Below, piece after piece: positions 1-11,661 of a stretch of DNA of 64,000 nucleotides. The first letter of the stretch is position 1. The number at the start of each line of letters is the position of its first letter. The stretch comes from Neonectria sp. B-13 (lineage: Eukaryota > Ascomycota > Sordariomycetes > Hypocreales > Nectriaceae). The position numbers and the translations under genes are program-made. The notes beneath the pieces are model-generated. The model was not told the DNA's origin, did no database searches, and was given only the letters and a program-made list of their open reading frames with translations. Location of the stretch: positions 2,573,063 through 2,637,062 of the forward strand of contig NOKP01000002.1 in the NCBI GenBank assembly GCA_002682825.1, given 5' to 3'.

Positions 1-998
1 GATCCCGATCTTCTCGAGCAGTGTAGACAGGTCTCGATTCAGCCAAATGTTTCTTATGCCGCCAGGGAAGACGTCGAAGAGGCCCCTGAGGCCCTCTTCG
101 CTGAGCCACTTTGATGGAATGGAGTTGACGAGTACGGTTGTGGCTGAGGCTCGAAGTCGGTGCTCGGCACTGGTGAGATAATCTTGTCGGACCTTGATAT
201 AAACTCGGAGTTCGAAAAAGAAGACGCCACAGACCCAAATGACAACGAGGATGGCCATAAGCAGATGTGCATCATACCGGCCGGTGTGTTTGGGGCTAAC
301 GTTTCCCCACGCTAAGGTATCGAGGCCAGTTGGTTGGGAAGAATTTCTCTTGGAATCGTCATCTTTGATGTCGACTTGATGGCCTCTTCCGCCAACGTAA
401 TTTAGGGGAATCAGAATCGGCATGACGATGACGCAGATGGGAATGAATATGATCAAGAGGGTCCTCAAGTATCGAAGAAAGAAGTAGGCATCGAGACCGC
501 ACTTGTTGATGATTTCGCGATCGCTGAATTTCCAAAGCGTCTTCAACATTCCCAAAGGTGTCCTAGGAGGGGGTTCGGTTCGCTCGCGCTCGGGAACCAA
601 GTAGGTCTTGGGTTTGCTAGAAAGTATGTTAGTTTTGCGCATTCGAGAGCGTGGGTGGCTTGGACATACAATATTCGAGCCAACTTGTTCCGAAGGAAAA
701 GGAAGAGCAAGACCTGGACGGCAAAGACGACCATGGCAACACCCAAAGCCGTGAGGAAGCTCACGATGCCGATTCCCCGGTCATCTTCAGTAGCATCGGT
801 GCTGGTGGTTGTAGCGGCAGCGGTCGAAGACGTCGAGGTAGGTGTTCTGAATTCGGATTCTGTATCGGAGCCGCTGAGGGTGGCTGAGGCCGTGAGGGTC
901 GAAGAGAGGACAGAGGCAGTAGAGCTTATGATGGACGACAGGGTATCAGTCAACGACTCAGCCGTTGACTCGGCCGTCTCAGAGGCGCTGGAAGCCAT
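1..998 (-). CDS. CSC1/OSCA-like stress-gated cation channel, 5' part (partial)
   Basis: Predicted plasma-membrane, osmosensitive calcium-permeable channel of the RSN1/DUF221 (CSC1, OSCA, TMEM63) family. Two exons are visible: 670-998 and 616 to the window edge, split by a 53-nt intron (617-669, GTATGT...CTAG). After splicing the frame runs open to base 1. The first about 70 residues are a Ser/Thr-rich extracellular-type leader, followed by a first membrane segment (GIVSFLTALGVAMVVFAVQ). After the splice comes the family's cytosolic stretch with YLVPERER and LWKFSDREI, then a second membrane span (RTLLIIFIPICVIVMPILIP) and a third (LLMAILVVIWVCGVFFFELR). The order of these elements is characteristic of the RSN1_TM N-terminal region. 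The rest of the gene lies outside the window. The start at 998 is the first ATG of the open frame. Family assignment is strong; the exact channel paralogue is not determinable. Confidence 0.88.
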
Positions 999-3900
999 AG
1001 ATGCTGTTTCTGCGCTGTTCGGGTCGTTGAAACGTGTAGGAGGAAGAGGAGGAGAGGGAAAGCCCCGGGTGGGCGAGGGGGGCGACTAGACGCTCGAGAG
1101 ATAGTGGTCTCTTTTCAGAAGACAGTAAAAGATGTTGCAAAGAATCAGCGACGGTCAGAAAGCACCATCACAGCGAGGTCGCAGACTAATCACAAGGTAT
1201 CTAGATCAAAATCATTATTGGAAATGGAAGGCCCGAAGCGAGACGGCGGCGGTTTGGGTTATAATTGCCTTTAGATTCAACATCCCTGGGTGCCCGTCGC
1301 GTCATGGTTTGACCCCTGCAGGTCGCTTCGGTGGCTTGGACAGTGGCTTTTGGAGGCCTGGACTCTGAGTTCACCCGCTGAATGGCCCCTGTCGGCGAGT
1401 CGGCAACAGCCCTTCAGGGCAGCCCCTCCCGGACCCCACTGTGCCCCAAACGCTCGCCCAAAAACTGGGCATCGGGGCCCTGTCGAGGGCGCTACACTGG
1501 ATCCATGACATCAGAGGCTTCATCGCAATCATTGGCCACGGCCGGCGACGAAACAGGCCCTTGTGCCTGGAATCCTGCCCGCGCTGTGACGTCGGTTGGC
1601 TGTCGATGGCTTGTAGCGAGCTCCGCCAGCTGCCGTTTGGCGCCTACGGGCAAAATAGAACAGTAACTAATGAACCCGCGCGCTTCAACAGTCTTTGTCT
1701 GAGGATAGGAATAGGAATGGGGATTATGTTGTTTGATGAGAGCTAGGATCAAGCCCTCATCCTTCCTTTGACAAGCATCTTTGTCGCGGCGATCCTTTGT
1801 TTGCGTCTTCTTCTGTGGCTCTTTGTGCTGCCAAGCGGTACCATTCATCTCGTGTCATCCCCGAATAACTTGGCTAATGACAGGCGAACCCCCAATCGGG
1901 GCATGTGTCGACCAGGATCGCTCCCTTGCAGACGCAGATTATTGGTGCGATGGAGGCTATGATGTCGTTCCTCACATTGCCGACGAACTCTGGAATCTGG
2001 CCTCTGACCTCTCACCTCTCACCTCTGGCGATCTTTTTGCCGTTGTCCAACCCGGCATTTGGTGGCTCAGAACAAATTCCAGCTGGCATCGAGAACGTCA
2101 TGATCAACCTGGAAATCTAAACGTCAAAGCCCACACGACCACTAACCTTAAAACCATCAATGTCAAAGACCCCTAAACGGAGCCTGCTCTTTTGTTTCAT
2201 CTCCTTTGCGGGCCGCACAGCCAGACGGAAAAGGCTTGTTTTGAGCGACATGTTTGCCATCTGAAACTTGGCCATAGCACCCTCCACGATTAGCATCTGG
2301 TCCATCACACTACAGCCGCAAGCCTGCACACCACACCATCTCGCACAGCCCACGCTCAATGCCAGCTCAGCAAATGACTCCACACTGGGATCATCTAGTC
2401 GGGCTATCTCTGGATACTTGAAGCAGGGGTGACGGAGAAATCAACAACGACTACCCTCATCACGATCATAAAGGAATCAATCAGCTGGTTATAGCTAATC
2501 AACTACTGGATAACGGTATCCACAAAGACTGTTAGCACTCCTCTAAGGTGATCAGTTTAGCTTGTAGAGTCTTCCTTGTTCGTCTTACTTCCAGATTTCT
2601 ACAATGGTAGGGATCTTAGAAAAAAACTTGAATGAGTCGGGGAGTTCGAGCAGCGGTCGAAGCACCATATGCGGAGTTTCTTGGTATGTGGCACATTCGC
2701 AAATCGAAACTAGTTCTGAAGCACTTGAGCGGATTTGCGACTCCTAATCAGGGATGTCGTGAAGCTCAATGAGTGTAAAGCCTGAGTCAACATTCTCTCG
2801 GTCACGTCTAAGCTACCCTGGAGTATAAAGAAGACACGTAGGGGGCCAGGCCTACGAAGCGGAATTGATAGCCAAGTCCCAAGAACGGCGAGAGGGCGAT
2901 CCTGTTTGATCTGAATTACCCTTTGTGGAAGGTGGGTGTGGTCTGTTGTGGTGGGATGGTGTGTGGCTGTTTGTATGCGCTCTCTCAGGGATGTCATGCT
3001 AAGTCATTGGATTGTAAGTGACTTGCTCAAACCCGTGTCATCCAATTATGCTCCTACTGAAGACCGAGTAAACGAACAACTGTCTCTTGATTACTAGTCT
3101 AGTGCAAGCGATGATGCAAGTGATGGCTTTTTAGAAACATATGTGCATTATCATACACACTAATTATCACCAGCGGAGTCCGAACAACTGACCACATTTT
3201 GGCAAGTTTGCGACGAGAGGTTAGGACCAAAGCCATGTACATATAGTCTATGGTAATATATGTGTACATGAATATAACTTGGCTTGCTTCAACTGGCTAG
3301 TCGATCCAGAGCAGTTGCCCCCTGGTGCTTGTAACTCTTCACCATTGATTTAGGGATAGGACAAAAAGGGCAAAAAACAGCATGAGTTGTCTCAATGAGT
3401 ACACACTGCATTGACATTGTAGAAGCATTGGGCAATAAGGGACATGTCCTGTTCATTCCCTATACTAAGTGCTGGCATTCTTCGCTGACATCGTAAATTC
3501 TTGGGGAATATGTGAGCCAGGAGTCGATGACATTACATACGTTGGTAAGTATCTGGATGGACCACCAGGAACAGACAATACGGGGGAGAACGATATGCCG
3601 AAGCTGTCATTATTGGAGCTTTGTACAAATGGTCTGAATGCCCGGATGAGTATCCGACCTCGACAAACACTGCTGATACTTTCGTCATTCCTGGAATCTC
3701 CCACACCACGTCTTTGTAAACCTCACTCAACTTTCGTTCGGACTCCCTGGGCGGATTGATCTAGTCACCTATGAGCGGTTGGATTGAAGCTGAGCTCATA
3801 CCGAATCTCTCTCCTGGGTACACCGGCCTCTGTATTGCTGTGTTCCTATTATCGCAAATGACAACAAGATCGGGCCCGCGTATGGCTACAGCTAGGCGGC

Positions 3901-5551
3901 AGTGGTTAGCCAGCCCAGATGCGATGGCGATGTTCTACATGACGAAGCTTGAGGTGAGATTTTCGAAGCTCTGAAGAAAAGAATTGAGGTGCCCGTAATT
4001 CTGCATCCATCGGTATGCTCTTGTATTGAAGATTCTTTTGGTCCCGCTATAGGACTATAATGATTCTGTTACAGATGTGATTAACCCATATCGAATCACT
4101 TTTCGAGCACTATGCACACACATAACATAATATCTGATGAAACAACTTCGTTGAGGGTGCCGTTTTAGCTGGTGCTAGTTAGAGACATAATCAAGATATT
4201 TTGTGTCCTGGTGCGATGCTGCGATCATGACGGCTGGGATACAAGGACAGCGGCTAATTTCTTCTGCTACTAGTTGGATGTTTTGCCTCGATGACACGGG
4301 ATAAAATGAGAGAAGCGCGAACAATATTCGAGTGCCACCCAACCCCCTTTATTCATGTGCCGGCATTGCTGTCGAATCAATTGAGGCGATTTCCATTTGG
4401 TTACCCTGAGCTTCGCTGCGTATTTGTCAACCGTTAGACTGGGACTACGCGAATTCTGTGTCCACCTCCAATTGCCATGTGCCCTGTCAAATCAAACGCC
4501 ACGCATCCGTTGTAGAGGGCTACTGGCAGGGAAAAGTGGGCAACGGGTAGCTATCATAGGAGCGTGAGCGAGTGGACGGAGAGCCATGATTGATGATGGA
4601 GTGAGGCAGCAGATTCCGGACCCATGACAGCTGGCTCGCAGCAGTGGTCATCACGAGAAATGTCAAGTGGGGTACGGAGGTACAGCTACTCATCCCTAAG
4701 AGATCCCAGCTCATAAGGCCGAAAAGGACCAGCAGGAGGGCCGCCAGATAGCTCCCCGACCCCCGCCTCTTCCCACGTCCAGCCCCTACTCACACGCCCC
4801 GTGAAGTGGCATATTGCCACCAAGCTCTGCTATATCCCCCTATAATTTTGAGAGCTAAGCCGTCCCAGCTTGTATGCTTCCCTCTTTGTCAGTACTAGTT
4901 GGTGTGCCGGGCGTCCTGGAAGCTAACACCCAGGCCCTGGGGTCCCCACAGGAGGAGGCGTCGCATGCTTCGGGCCGTGCGTCTCTCGGCGGGGCCCCAA
5001 CACTCAGGTCCGTTAAGTTACGTTCGCTATCGTTTGCCTCTTCTAAAGCCAACCGCAACTTTAAGGTTGCTTCAGGAGCCAGGAAAGCCTTGAGGACAGC
5101 CCGGCGTCTCGAGGCGGAGCCAACCGTTGCCGAGAACTCCTCGTACACAGAGCACGACGGGACGACGAAGATTGCCACTGACAATCTGATCTGGTGGCTT
5201 GACGGGTGCAGAATACTTTACACTACCAAGATGTCTCACCGCTTGCTGTACAACTTGAGTAACTCAGTACTTAGGTACCTTAGGAGTACTTTAGGAGCAC
5301 TTTAGGAGCCGCTAGTACCCGTGGCCTCCAGGCATCCCGTGCATCAGCGTTTCCTAGTAGGCCAATAAGGCACTGTACACGGGTGGCTTTGCAGGTGTGC
5401 ACCACCTACCTAGGTGGCTTTATCGGAACATTCCACGACTATAATTAAATAAGTGCGGGGTTCCCCTGCTTATCCACTGTCACAGCCGATGAGCATCCAT
5501 CAAATCTCTTTCTGATCTCTTCCCTAGGCTGCCTCGATCAAAGCATTCAAC
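999..5551. other. 4.5-kb gene-poor stretch
   Basis: No reading frame here shows a domain, a convincing splice pattern or a family resemblance. The first few hundred bases are the presumed promoter and 5' leader of the channel gene. The part around 2400-4500 is visibly richer in A+T than the gene-bearing flanks and holds only short overlapping frames. Open frames around 3465-3974 on both strands are interrupted and were not accepted as a gene. The last 150 bases form the URC4 promoter. Confidence 0.6.
5420..5474. promoter_or_regulatory. URC4 promoter: two GATA-type sites around a TATA-like element
   Basis: TTATC at 5420-5424 and CTTATC at 5469-5474 are reverse-strand GATAA/GATAAG sites lying 80-130 bp before the URC4 start codon. 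Between them is an A+T-rich TATAATTAAATAAG element at about 5440. GATAAG is the binding core of the fungal nitrogen regulators AreA/NIT2 and AreB, so nitrogen control of this pyrimidine catabolism gene is plausible. Such short motifs also occur by chance. Confidence 0.35.
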
Positions 5552-7014
5552 ATGGACTCGCAGGTCAAGTACTTACTCTCTCTACGCGCTATCCGAGAGC
5601 GTGCCAAGGTTGTGGGGGATGTCGCCAAATCCGGGAACTTGAGCCATTTCGAGCTCCGAGAAGATAAACTGGATGATGTTGTCGACTTCGTGGCTTCTGT
5701 CATCAACGTTAGGGCCCAAGACTCCCCCAAGGCCTCTGCGTAGACTAACAGACCCTCTGCTAGCGTGATTACGGTCCCGATAAACATCATATAATCCCCC
5801 CTCATGGGCGCTGGCAGCATTTCGAGGTCGGGAATGTACCGCGTATCGCCAACATCATAGAGGAGTGGAAGAACGAGGGATGTGATAATACTGAGCTGAC
5901 TCGTCGCCTCATCGACCTCTTCTTCGTCTCCGTCCTCTTGGATGCCGGTGCAGGTGATCATTGGCGATACAATGAGCCCAAGACTGATCAAATCTACGAG
6001 CGGAGCGAAGGCATCGCGGTGGCCAGCCTTCACATGTTCAACTCCTTGGCTTTCACGGCCCCAGAGGTCGGAACCATCCCGATGGTCAATGGTAATCGCT
6101 ACGATCCTTGACCTCCGCGTACCCACTAACACATATGGCGCGCAGGGAAGGGTTTGGAAAGACTGGAGACGAGTGTACTTGCGGAGGGCTTCCAAGTGTC
6201 CAATGGTAACCCCATGTTGGGAGTTGATTCTCGTACGGCCCTTCTCAGAAGCCTAGGACAGTCACTGCTTGCTCACCCAGATGTATTCGGGGCCGAAGGC
6301 CGCCCGGGCCACCTTGTCGGTAAAGCTGTTGTCCTTTCCCTCAATAACCCGATTGCTTGCTGATAAATACCCCTAGACTTTCTGATCAAAACAGCCGGCG
6401 AATCCTCCAATCTCGACGTCCTTTTTCTCTGGGACATTCTTCAGACTCTTCTCATTCCGATCTGGCCCAAGGATCGGACGACCATTGGCGGCACACCCAT
6501 CGGCGATGCATGGCCACTGAGTACTCTGCAGAACGGAGCGGCGTCCAGTAGTCCCGATGCTGTTGCGGAAGGCATTCAACCCTTCCACAAACTTACACAG
6601 TGGCTCACCTATTCCTTGATGGTCCCATTCCAGAGGGTATTGGGGATGCAATGGATCAATACTGAATCTCTAACGGCCTTGGCGGAATATCGCAATGGCG
6701 GCTTGTTCGTCGATCTGGGTGTGCTGTCCCTGAAAAAGGAGACACTTGATCGAGGCCTGGAAGCATCGGGCGAGGAACTGCCGCTTTTCGATGCAGGAGA
6801 TGATGTTATAGTTGAATGGAGGGCCATGACATTGGTGCTGATTGACATTCTGTACAGCAAGATTCAGTCTCGCATGGGCGACGGTGTTCATCTGACCATG
6901 GCACAACTGCTTGAGGCTGGTACATGGAAGTCCGGGCGTGAGATCGCAGCACAGCGTCGACCACGAACGAAGTCTAGCCCTATCCTCATCAAGAGCGATG
7001 GCACTGTCTTTTAG
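5552..7014 (+). CDS. URC4: URC4-like uracil catabolism protein (DUF1688)
   Basis: Member of the DUF1688 family, defined in Lachancea kluyveri as URC4, one of the genes needed to use uracil as a nitrogen source by the URC pathway; its exact biochemical step is unresolved. Four exons: 5552-5707, 5764-6091, 6146-6319 and 6377-7014. The introns are 54-57 nt with GT...AG ends, and all joins keep frame, giving about 431 aa, the family's usual length. Diagnostic stretches include RAIRERA near the N-terminus, the block HGRWQHFEVG after the first intron, DAGAGDHWRY, EGIAVASLHMF, WPLSTLQNG and the C-terminal VEWRALT-like VEWRAMTLVLID. No signal peptide or membrane span is seen, so it is probably cytosolic. 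The start is the only ATG before the conserved N-terminal block. Its 3' end faces that of the gasdermin-like gene. Two GATA-type sites lie upstream. Confidence 0.9.
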
Positions 7015-7325
7015 GAGAAACGCATTCTAAGCCAAGCAGGGGGTTCCGGCAGGGAACGACTGGGTTCAAGGATTTTCCGGGGACAGATCTGCTGGGTTTG
7101 TGTGGGAGAAGTAGCTGGACTTAGTTTACACGAGGTCATGCAACGTGCCTGGCGTCTTGCAGTGGACATTCCTTTATTTAAATAGGTAGATGATGATGAC
7201 TGATGAACTCATCAAGCCGGCCCAGATATTGACCCAGCCAGAGGGTGCATGTACGAGCGTTCGGCAAGGGTAGACTAGCAAAAGGAGAGTGAAATCCAGT
7301 TTTTACATCGCGACTTGTCATGCTC
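7015..7325. other. Convergent 3' intergenic region
   Basis: 311 bp between the convergent ends of URC4 and the gasdermin-like gene. It presumably holds both 3' UTRs. No gene or repeat is seen. Confidence 0.6.
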
Positions 7326-8243
7326 TTAAACAACACCGAACGGGAGAAGCCAGATCTCATCTTCGCCCTTAGAATCATGTCCAGTCCAAGGAACTAGACC
7401 TTCTACTTCACCATCGCACAGGTCCGCAATGGTGAAATCAACTTCATCGTCCGGGTCTTCAACCCCCGGCTCGTCATCGTCCACCAGTATTGCATTCTTA
7501 ACCGCTCGTTTCACTGTAAGGGCCGGTTCACCGACGAGGAACGCCCTCTTATGATATATCTTCTGCACTTGGATGCCCAGCACGAAGTCGGCCGGCTTGT
7601 CAAACGACGATACCATCCCCAATTCACCGGAAACTCCCGCTCGAGCCTTTACCTGTACATCAACAGGCCCGCCTGGTGCTTGAACACTTCCCTCTGCCTT
7701 GCCCTCGAAATCTCGGCCGCGTTCCGTGGAGATGGTTGCTCCCCAGGCGATTTTCAACCCTGTGATTAGATACACAGGTTCCTTGTAGTTCGCCATCTCG
7801 TTGTAGTCTTTGACATCCGAGAGCTGTAGACACTTCTTGATGTAGCTTGGCTGGGGATAAAAGTACACCGTCTCCAGCTTCTGGATCTTGTACACGTCCT
7901 CGTCCTTCTTCCGTCCCTTGAGGCTTGCATCACCACTAATGCTGCGGTCAAGGACTTTGGCGAGGACGCTCCCCTCACCGCTGAGGGAAATCTTGAGGCT
8001 GGCTTTGATGTCTTCCTTCATATCGGTGTAGCGTTGGCCTTCCGGGATCGGAACGCGATTGGCAGCGCCTTGGTTGATAGGGTAGTACTGTCTGAGGTCC
8101 TCAACAAGCGTGCCGAGATCGAGGGGCCCATTTGGAAAAGGACGGGTTGTGAAGTTGGGCGCTACATGGTAGGTCGGCTGCTGTTTCTTGAAGACGTCGT
8201 TGGCTTTTGGCCCGAAGTTCATCCTGTATGATCCAATGTCCAC
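7326..8243 (-). CDS. Gasdermin-like pore-forming protein (HET-Q1/RCD-1 type), putative
   Basis: A 305-aa single-exon frame without signal peptide or membrane helix. It matches what is known of fungal gasdermin-like proteins: similar length (about 250-300 aa), a mixed alpha/beta N-terminal body and the recurring block VYKIQKLETVYFYPQPSYIK then EPVYLITGLKIAWGA, followed by amphipathic, beta-hairpin-like segments (residues about 165-215) of the sort that line gasdermin pores. From about residue 255 the C-terminus is strongly acidic (DDDEPGVEDPDDEVDF), a short tail such as is removed by the partner protease in HET-Q1. The next gene upstream on the same strand is a subtilase, as in characterised het-Q1/het-Q2 loci. 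In that family, removal of the tail frees a membrane-permeabilising N-terminal domain and kills the cell. The ATG at 8243 is the first of the frame, but MNF seven codons later or a short upstream exon ending at an ACAG acceptor are possible. The identification rests on recalled family features plus context, not an alignment. Confidence 0.68.
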   Translation of the reverse strand: MDIGSYRMNFGPKANDVFKKQQPTYHVAPNFTTRPFPNGPLDLGTLVEDLRQYYPINQGAANRVPIPEGQRYTDMKEDIKASLKISLSGEGSVLAKVLDRSISGDASLKGRKKDEDVYKIQKLETVYFYPQPSYIKKCLQLSDVKDYNEMANYKEPVYLITGLKIAWGATISTERGRDFEGKAEGSVQAPGGPVDVQVKARAGVSGELGMVSSFDKPADFVLGIQVQKIYHKRAFLVGEPALTVKRAVKNAILVDDDEPGVEDPDDEVDFTIADLCDGEVEGLVPWTGHDSKGEDEIWLLPFGVV

Positions 8244-8730
8244 ACCCGACTGTAATATCCCATAAACTCAAGGAGATGACAGCAAGGAAGCACTAGTGCT
8301 AGGTGGCAGAAGTTGGGAGGGAGAACGGACGATGTGATGGCGAGGGGAGTGATAACCCTGACTCGGGCAGAATAGGTACCCCTCACTAACTGTTGCATTT
8401 CCAGCTGAGGTAACGAGATGTGACATGCTTCCGCCCAATCGGATGATGGGTAACTTACTTGTTTCGGATGATGGGTAACTTACTTGTTGGTTGGCTCCCG
8501 TGCAGCTCGTGGCTTTCACTGACTGGAGGAGCCAGAAGAGGTGGCGCAGAGCTGAAGCCTTCGGGCTTTAGTTGCGTAAGCAAGTGGCCAGGACAGTTTG
8601 CCAAGTCTATCATTATTGTTATCAAAGTGATGTTACACTCGCCGACTAGCTTCTCTGAAATACAGCCACTCGTACATACATACTGCCCTCATGAGTCCCT
8701 GTTTGACCGTTTTTGCTGGTCGCCTTAGCG
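8244..8730. promoter_or_regulatory. Promoter region of the gasdermin-like gene
   Basis: 487 bp between the subtilase stop and the gasdermin-like start, both on the minus strand. It must hold the subtilase 3' UTR and the gasdermin promoter. It contains a perfect 25-bp tandem duplication (8440-8489). No additional reading frame is convincing. Confidence 0.5.
8440..8489. repeat. 25-bp direct tandem duplication
   Basis: Two abutting copies (8440-8464 and 8465-8489) share the core GGATGATGGGTAACTTACTT and differ only near the end of the second unit. They lie about 200-245 bp upstream of the gasdermin-like start codon. The repeat is plainly visible; a role as a doubled regulatory site is only a possibility. 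Confidence 0.85.
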
Positions 8731-11661
8731 CTAGAGATCCTCCATGATGTCCTCAATAGTTTTTGCGGCTTGTCGTTCCGTCCTTGTATCCTGCCAATCC
8801 TTCCACAGGCGCACGGGGTGAACAAAGTCGTAACCATCCCTCTCCTCTGCCATCTTCCGAAAAATCGCCTGCATGCCCCGTTTCCGATGCAGAATCCTCA
8901 ACTTCCTTGGCTTGAGATTGGTACATCTGTACTTTGCAAACTCCAAAACGTCTGCAGCAAAACCCACCGCAATGGGTACTGCAAAGGAGGTCCCGGACTT
9001 CCACAAGTCGTTGCCTTTCCACTTGGAGGGCACCGCAACGCCGAGCGTGGCGAAGTTGTCTCTGTTGGCCATAGGCGAAGGGTTCATACCGCCCTTGTTG
9101 CCCTTACCATCTGTAGCGTGGATGCAGATTACGCCCTCTTGACGCGCAGGCCTGGCACGTCCAGAGAGCCCGCCGTTGTTTGAGGCTGCGGCGATGATGA
9201 GCTTACCAGCGTCAATGGCGTTATCCAGTGCCGCATCGATCAGATCATTTTCGTCTTCAAAGCCGAAAGACATGGAAATGATGTGGGCGTCGCATTCATT
9301 GACGGCCCAATCTATCGCCTGCGCAGCAACATGTCAGCACTTGCGTGGCGCTTGAGAATGAGAGGCAAACCCACTTTTGCAATTCCAGGCATGAATTCAT
9401 CGTTGATGACCTTTCCAGTGCAAATCTTGCCAACGTAGATCTCTGCTGCGGGGGCTGTCTTCAGGAGGAGCTGAGCGACGTGTGTTCCGTGACCATGAGT
9501 GTCCTGCTGCCACTCGTCCGGGCGGCCGACGAAACTCTTGCTCCTCTGGGTATTGATGCGTCCAAATTTGATAGCAGGCCGAATCATCGAGTCCGTATCA
9601 TCTACTCCAGAGTCTAGGACAGCAATTCGGATCTTCTCGTGTGTAGGGTGTTGCGCTAAGCTGATGATATCGTCATGCAGGGTTTGGATCTTTCGGAAGA
9701 AAGGGTTCAAGCCATTGAGAAAACTGGAAGCTGAGATTCTATGCGTAGAAGATATTGTTAAAGGTACTGTCGGTTTGGTACATGCCAGGTTGGGTAGACT
9801 TACTGGTCATCACGCTTGGGCAAGGAATCATCATCGTCAAACAACACCCGCTTTGCGGTGACGGATGGCGAGATATTCATAGGCGCTGTAAGACTGCGAC
9901 CGGGACCAAACATGCCCTTGAAGAGAGGGGCGAGATTTCCAAAACTCTTCATGATATGACGAAATAATGGCTCGAGAATGCATTTGTAGATGACAGCGAG
10001 ACCCTTCCTCTCCGAAATGATGTCCGGATGATCAAGGCTCTCGATGAGGCTGTCGAATTCAAGACATGCTTTCGCGACTCTGCGGTAGTCATCACTAACC
10101 AGGTCTTCCCAAGTCTTCAATACCCGAGCTAGGCGTACGTGGTTTGACTTTTCTCCCGAAATCCAATCTTCGTCACCTGCAGTCCAGTTGGCCTTGCGGT
10201 CAGCCTCTAGTTCCAGGACGAGAACTCCAAAAGCAGCAATGTTGTCACTCTGGAGCCTCATATCCTTTTTAGTCACCAAGGTGCAGAGGACGCGAGGACA
10301 CCACTGCTGAAGCCGCTTGTTGTCTGGCGAAGGCACAAAGATGCATTCTGGTCCTAGGTGCTGTTCGATCCACGGACTATCGCTGAGCTGGAATATGGAG
10401 GCGGCCAGCAAAACCCCTGCCAGTTTCCGGTATTTTAGTGTGAGGCCATCTTTGTGAGTGAGAAGATGATCCAGTGACTGTTCTCCGCCGAAGAGAGCAG
10501 GTGAGTCAAGTCCAGCACCGTTGTTTGAGGCCCACATGCCCTCTGAGTTGAAGGCAACATGCAGCACCTCGGACCCCTCGGGATGTGGCGATGCAGGCGA
10601 GCAAATGTGATCGAAATAGAAGGGCTCCGGCGAGGGTTGTTCAAATGAACTGTGACATTGTTAGAGGGCCGAAAGATTCCTACTGCAGATGGTGCGTCCT
10701 CACCGTGTGAACACGGCAGAAATCCAGTCCGTCTCCTGGCATGTGCCAATATTCATCTTCAATTGGTCTTTCTTGAAACCGGACAGATGAAGCTTTGCCT
10801 GGTGTGGTGTCCCGCATTTGGTGCCGTCCACCATTTGAGAGAACAGCGACGTGCATGTAGAAGCGAAGTCATGGGCATGTTGAATGGCTTCCACGTCTTG
10901 AGGTGTGTAATCCAGCGTCTGGGCCTCCATTGTCCAGGACCCGGCAGAATTGCCCAAAGTCCTGTCCATAGTCATTCCAAAGCGGCTGACCGTCCTCCGA
11001 TATGATTCGATCTTTGTGGCATCTTGGGGGAACCGGATGAAGCTGGCGACCTGTGCTACTGATGTCGGCAAATATCTCCTACTCCAGCTCGATTCCGTGT
11101 GTATAGAGGTAATGTTCGTCTCCGTCAAAGCTGAAGTACCCGTTTCGTCTGCTGAGATGGATCCATCTGGGATATTGTCTGGCGCAGGACTCTCTTGGTT
11201 TTGAAGGAGTTTCCGCAACGCAACGAGCCTGGGAAAGCAGGCGAGAGATTCCGGCTCGAATGTGCGCTAGAGGTAAGATTAACCACCTGAGTGTCTAAAG
11301 AGCTTGGTTCAGAACTCACTTCAAGGTCCTCGTGACTAAGAACTTGGGGATCAATCAGATACTCCAGCTCTTCCAACAGCGTTTGCAAATCCAATTCAAG
11401 CCCCTCGAGGGTGGGATCATCTTCGGGCAACTGATCAAGGTCGACCAGCTGCTGCTTGATGATGTTCAGTTTGAAGTCATTTCGGAGCGTCGTAATCTCA
11501 TTCTTCAAATGATCAACATCATCAACGGTCGCGGAGCCATAGTGGCCTTGGTCGGCACCCTCTACGGTCGGAAGGCTCTCCGCGATGAGAAAAAGCGGAT
11601 GAAGGGTCTGGAGGAAACCCCACCTCGCACGGATCGGAGTTAGATCCGGCATTGCGCGCAT
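8731..11661 (-). CDS. DUF7580 + subtilisin-like serine protease (HET-Q2-like, putative gasdermin activator)
   Basis: Five exons, 11320-11661, 10704-11266, 9804-10649, 9375-9738 and 8731-9318, joined by introns of 53-65 nt in consistent phases, give about 900 aa. Residues 1-115 have a short heptad-like Leu/Glu-rich stretch. The middle (about 370-535) resembles DUF7580, a fungal domain with a degenerate kinase-like pattern (LKYRKLAGVLLAASIFQL, then IAAFGVLVLELE). The C-terminal third is a peptidase S8 domain with an intact triad: Asp626 in VLDSG, His667 in HGHGTHVA and Ser816 in GTSFAVP, plus the oxyanion Asn752 in AASNNG. There is no signal peptide, so it should act in the cytoplasm. It lies immediately upstream of the gasdermin-like gene on the same strand, as HET-Q2 proteases do next to HET-Q1. 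It lacks the ankyrin, TPR or WD repeats some such proteases carry. The start at 11661 is the first ATG of the exon; a further 5' exon cannot be excluded. Confidence 0.82.

Noticed and set aside
3465..3974. Several open frames on both strands, one plus-strand frame ending in an amidohydrolase-like string (FEALKKRIEVPVILHP)
   Set aside because: The frame has stops, no consistent splice sites join the pieces, and the resemblance covers too few residues. A decayed gene is possible but not supportable.
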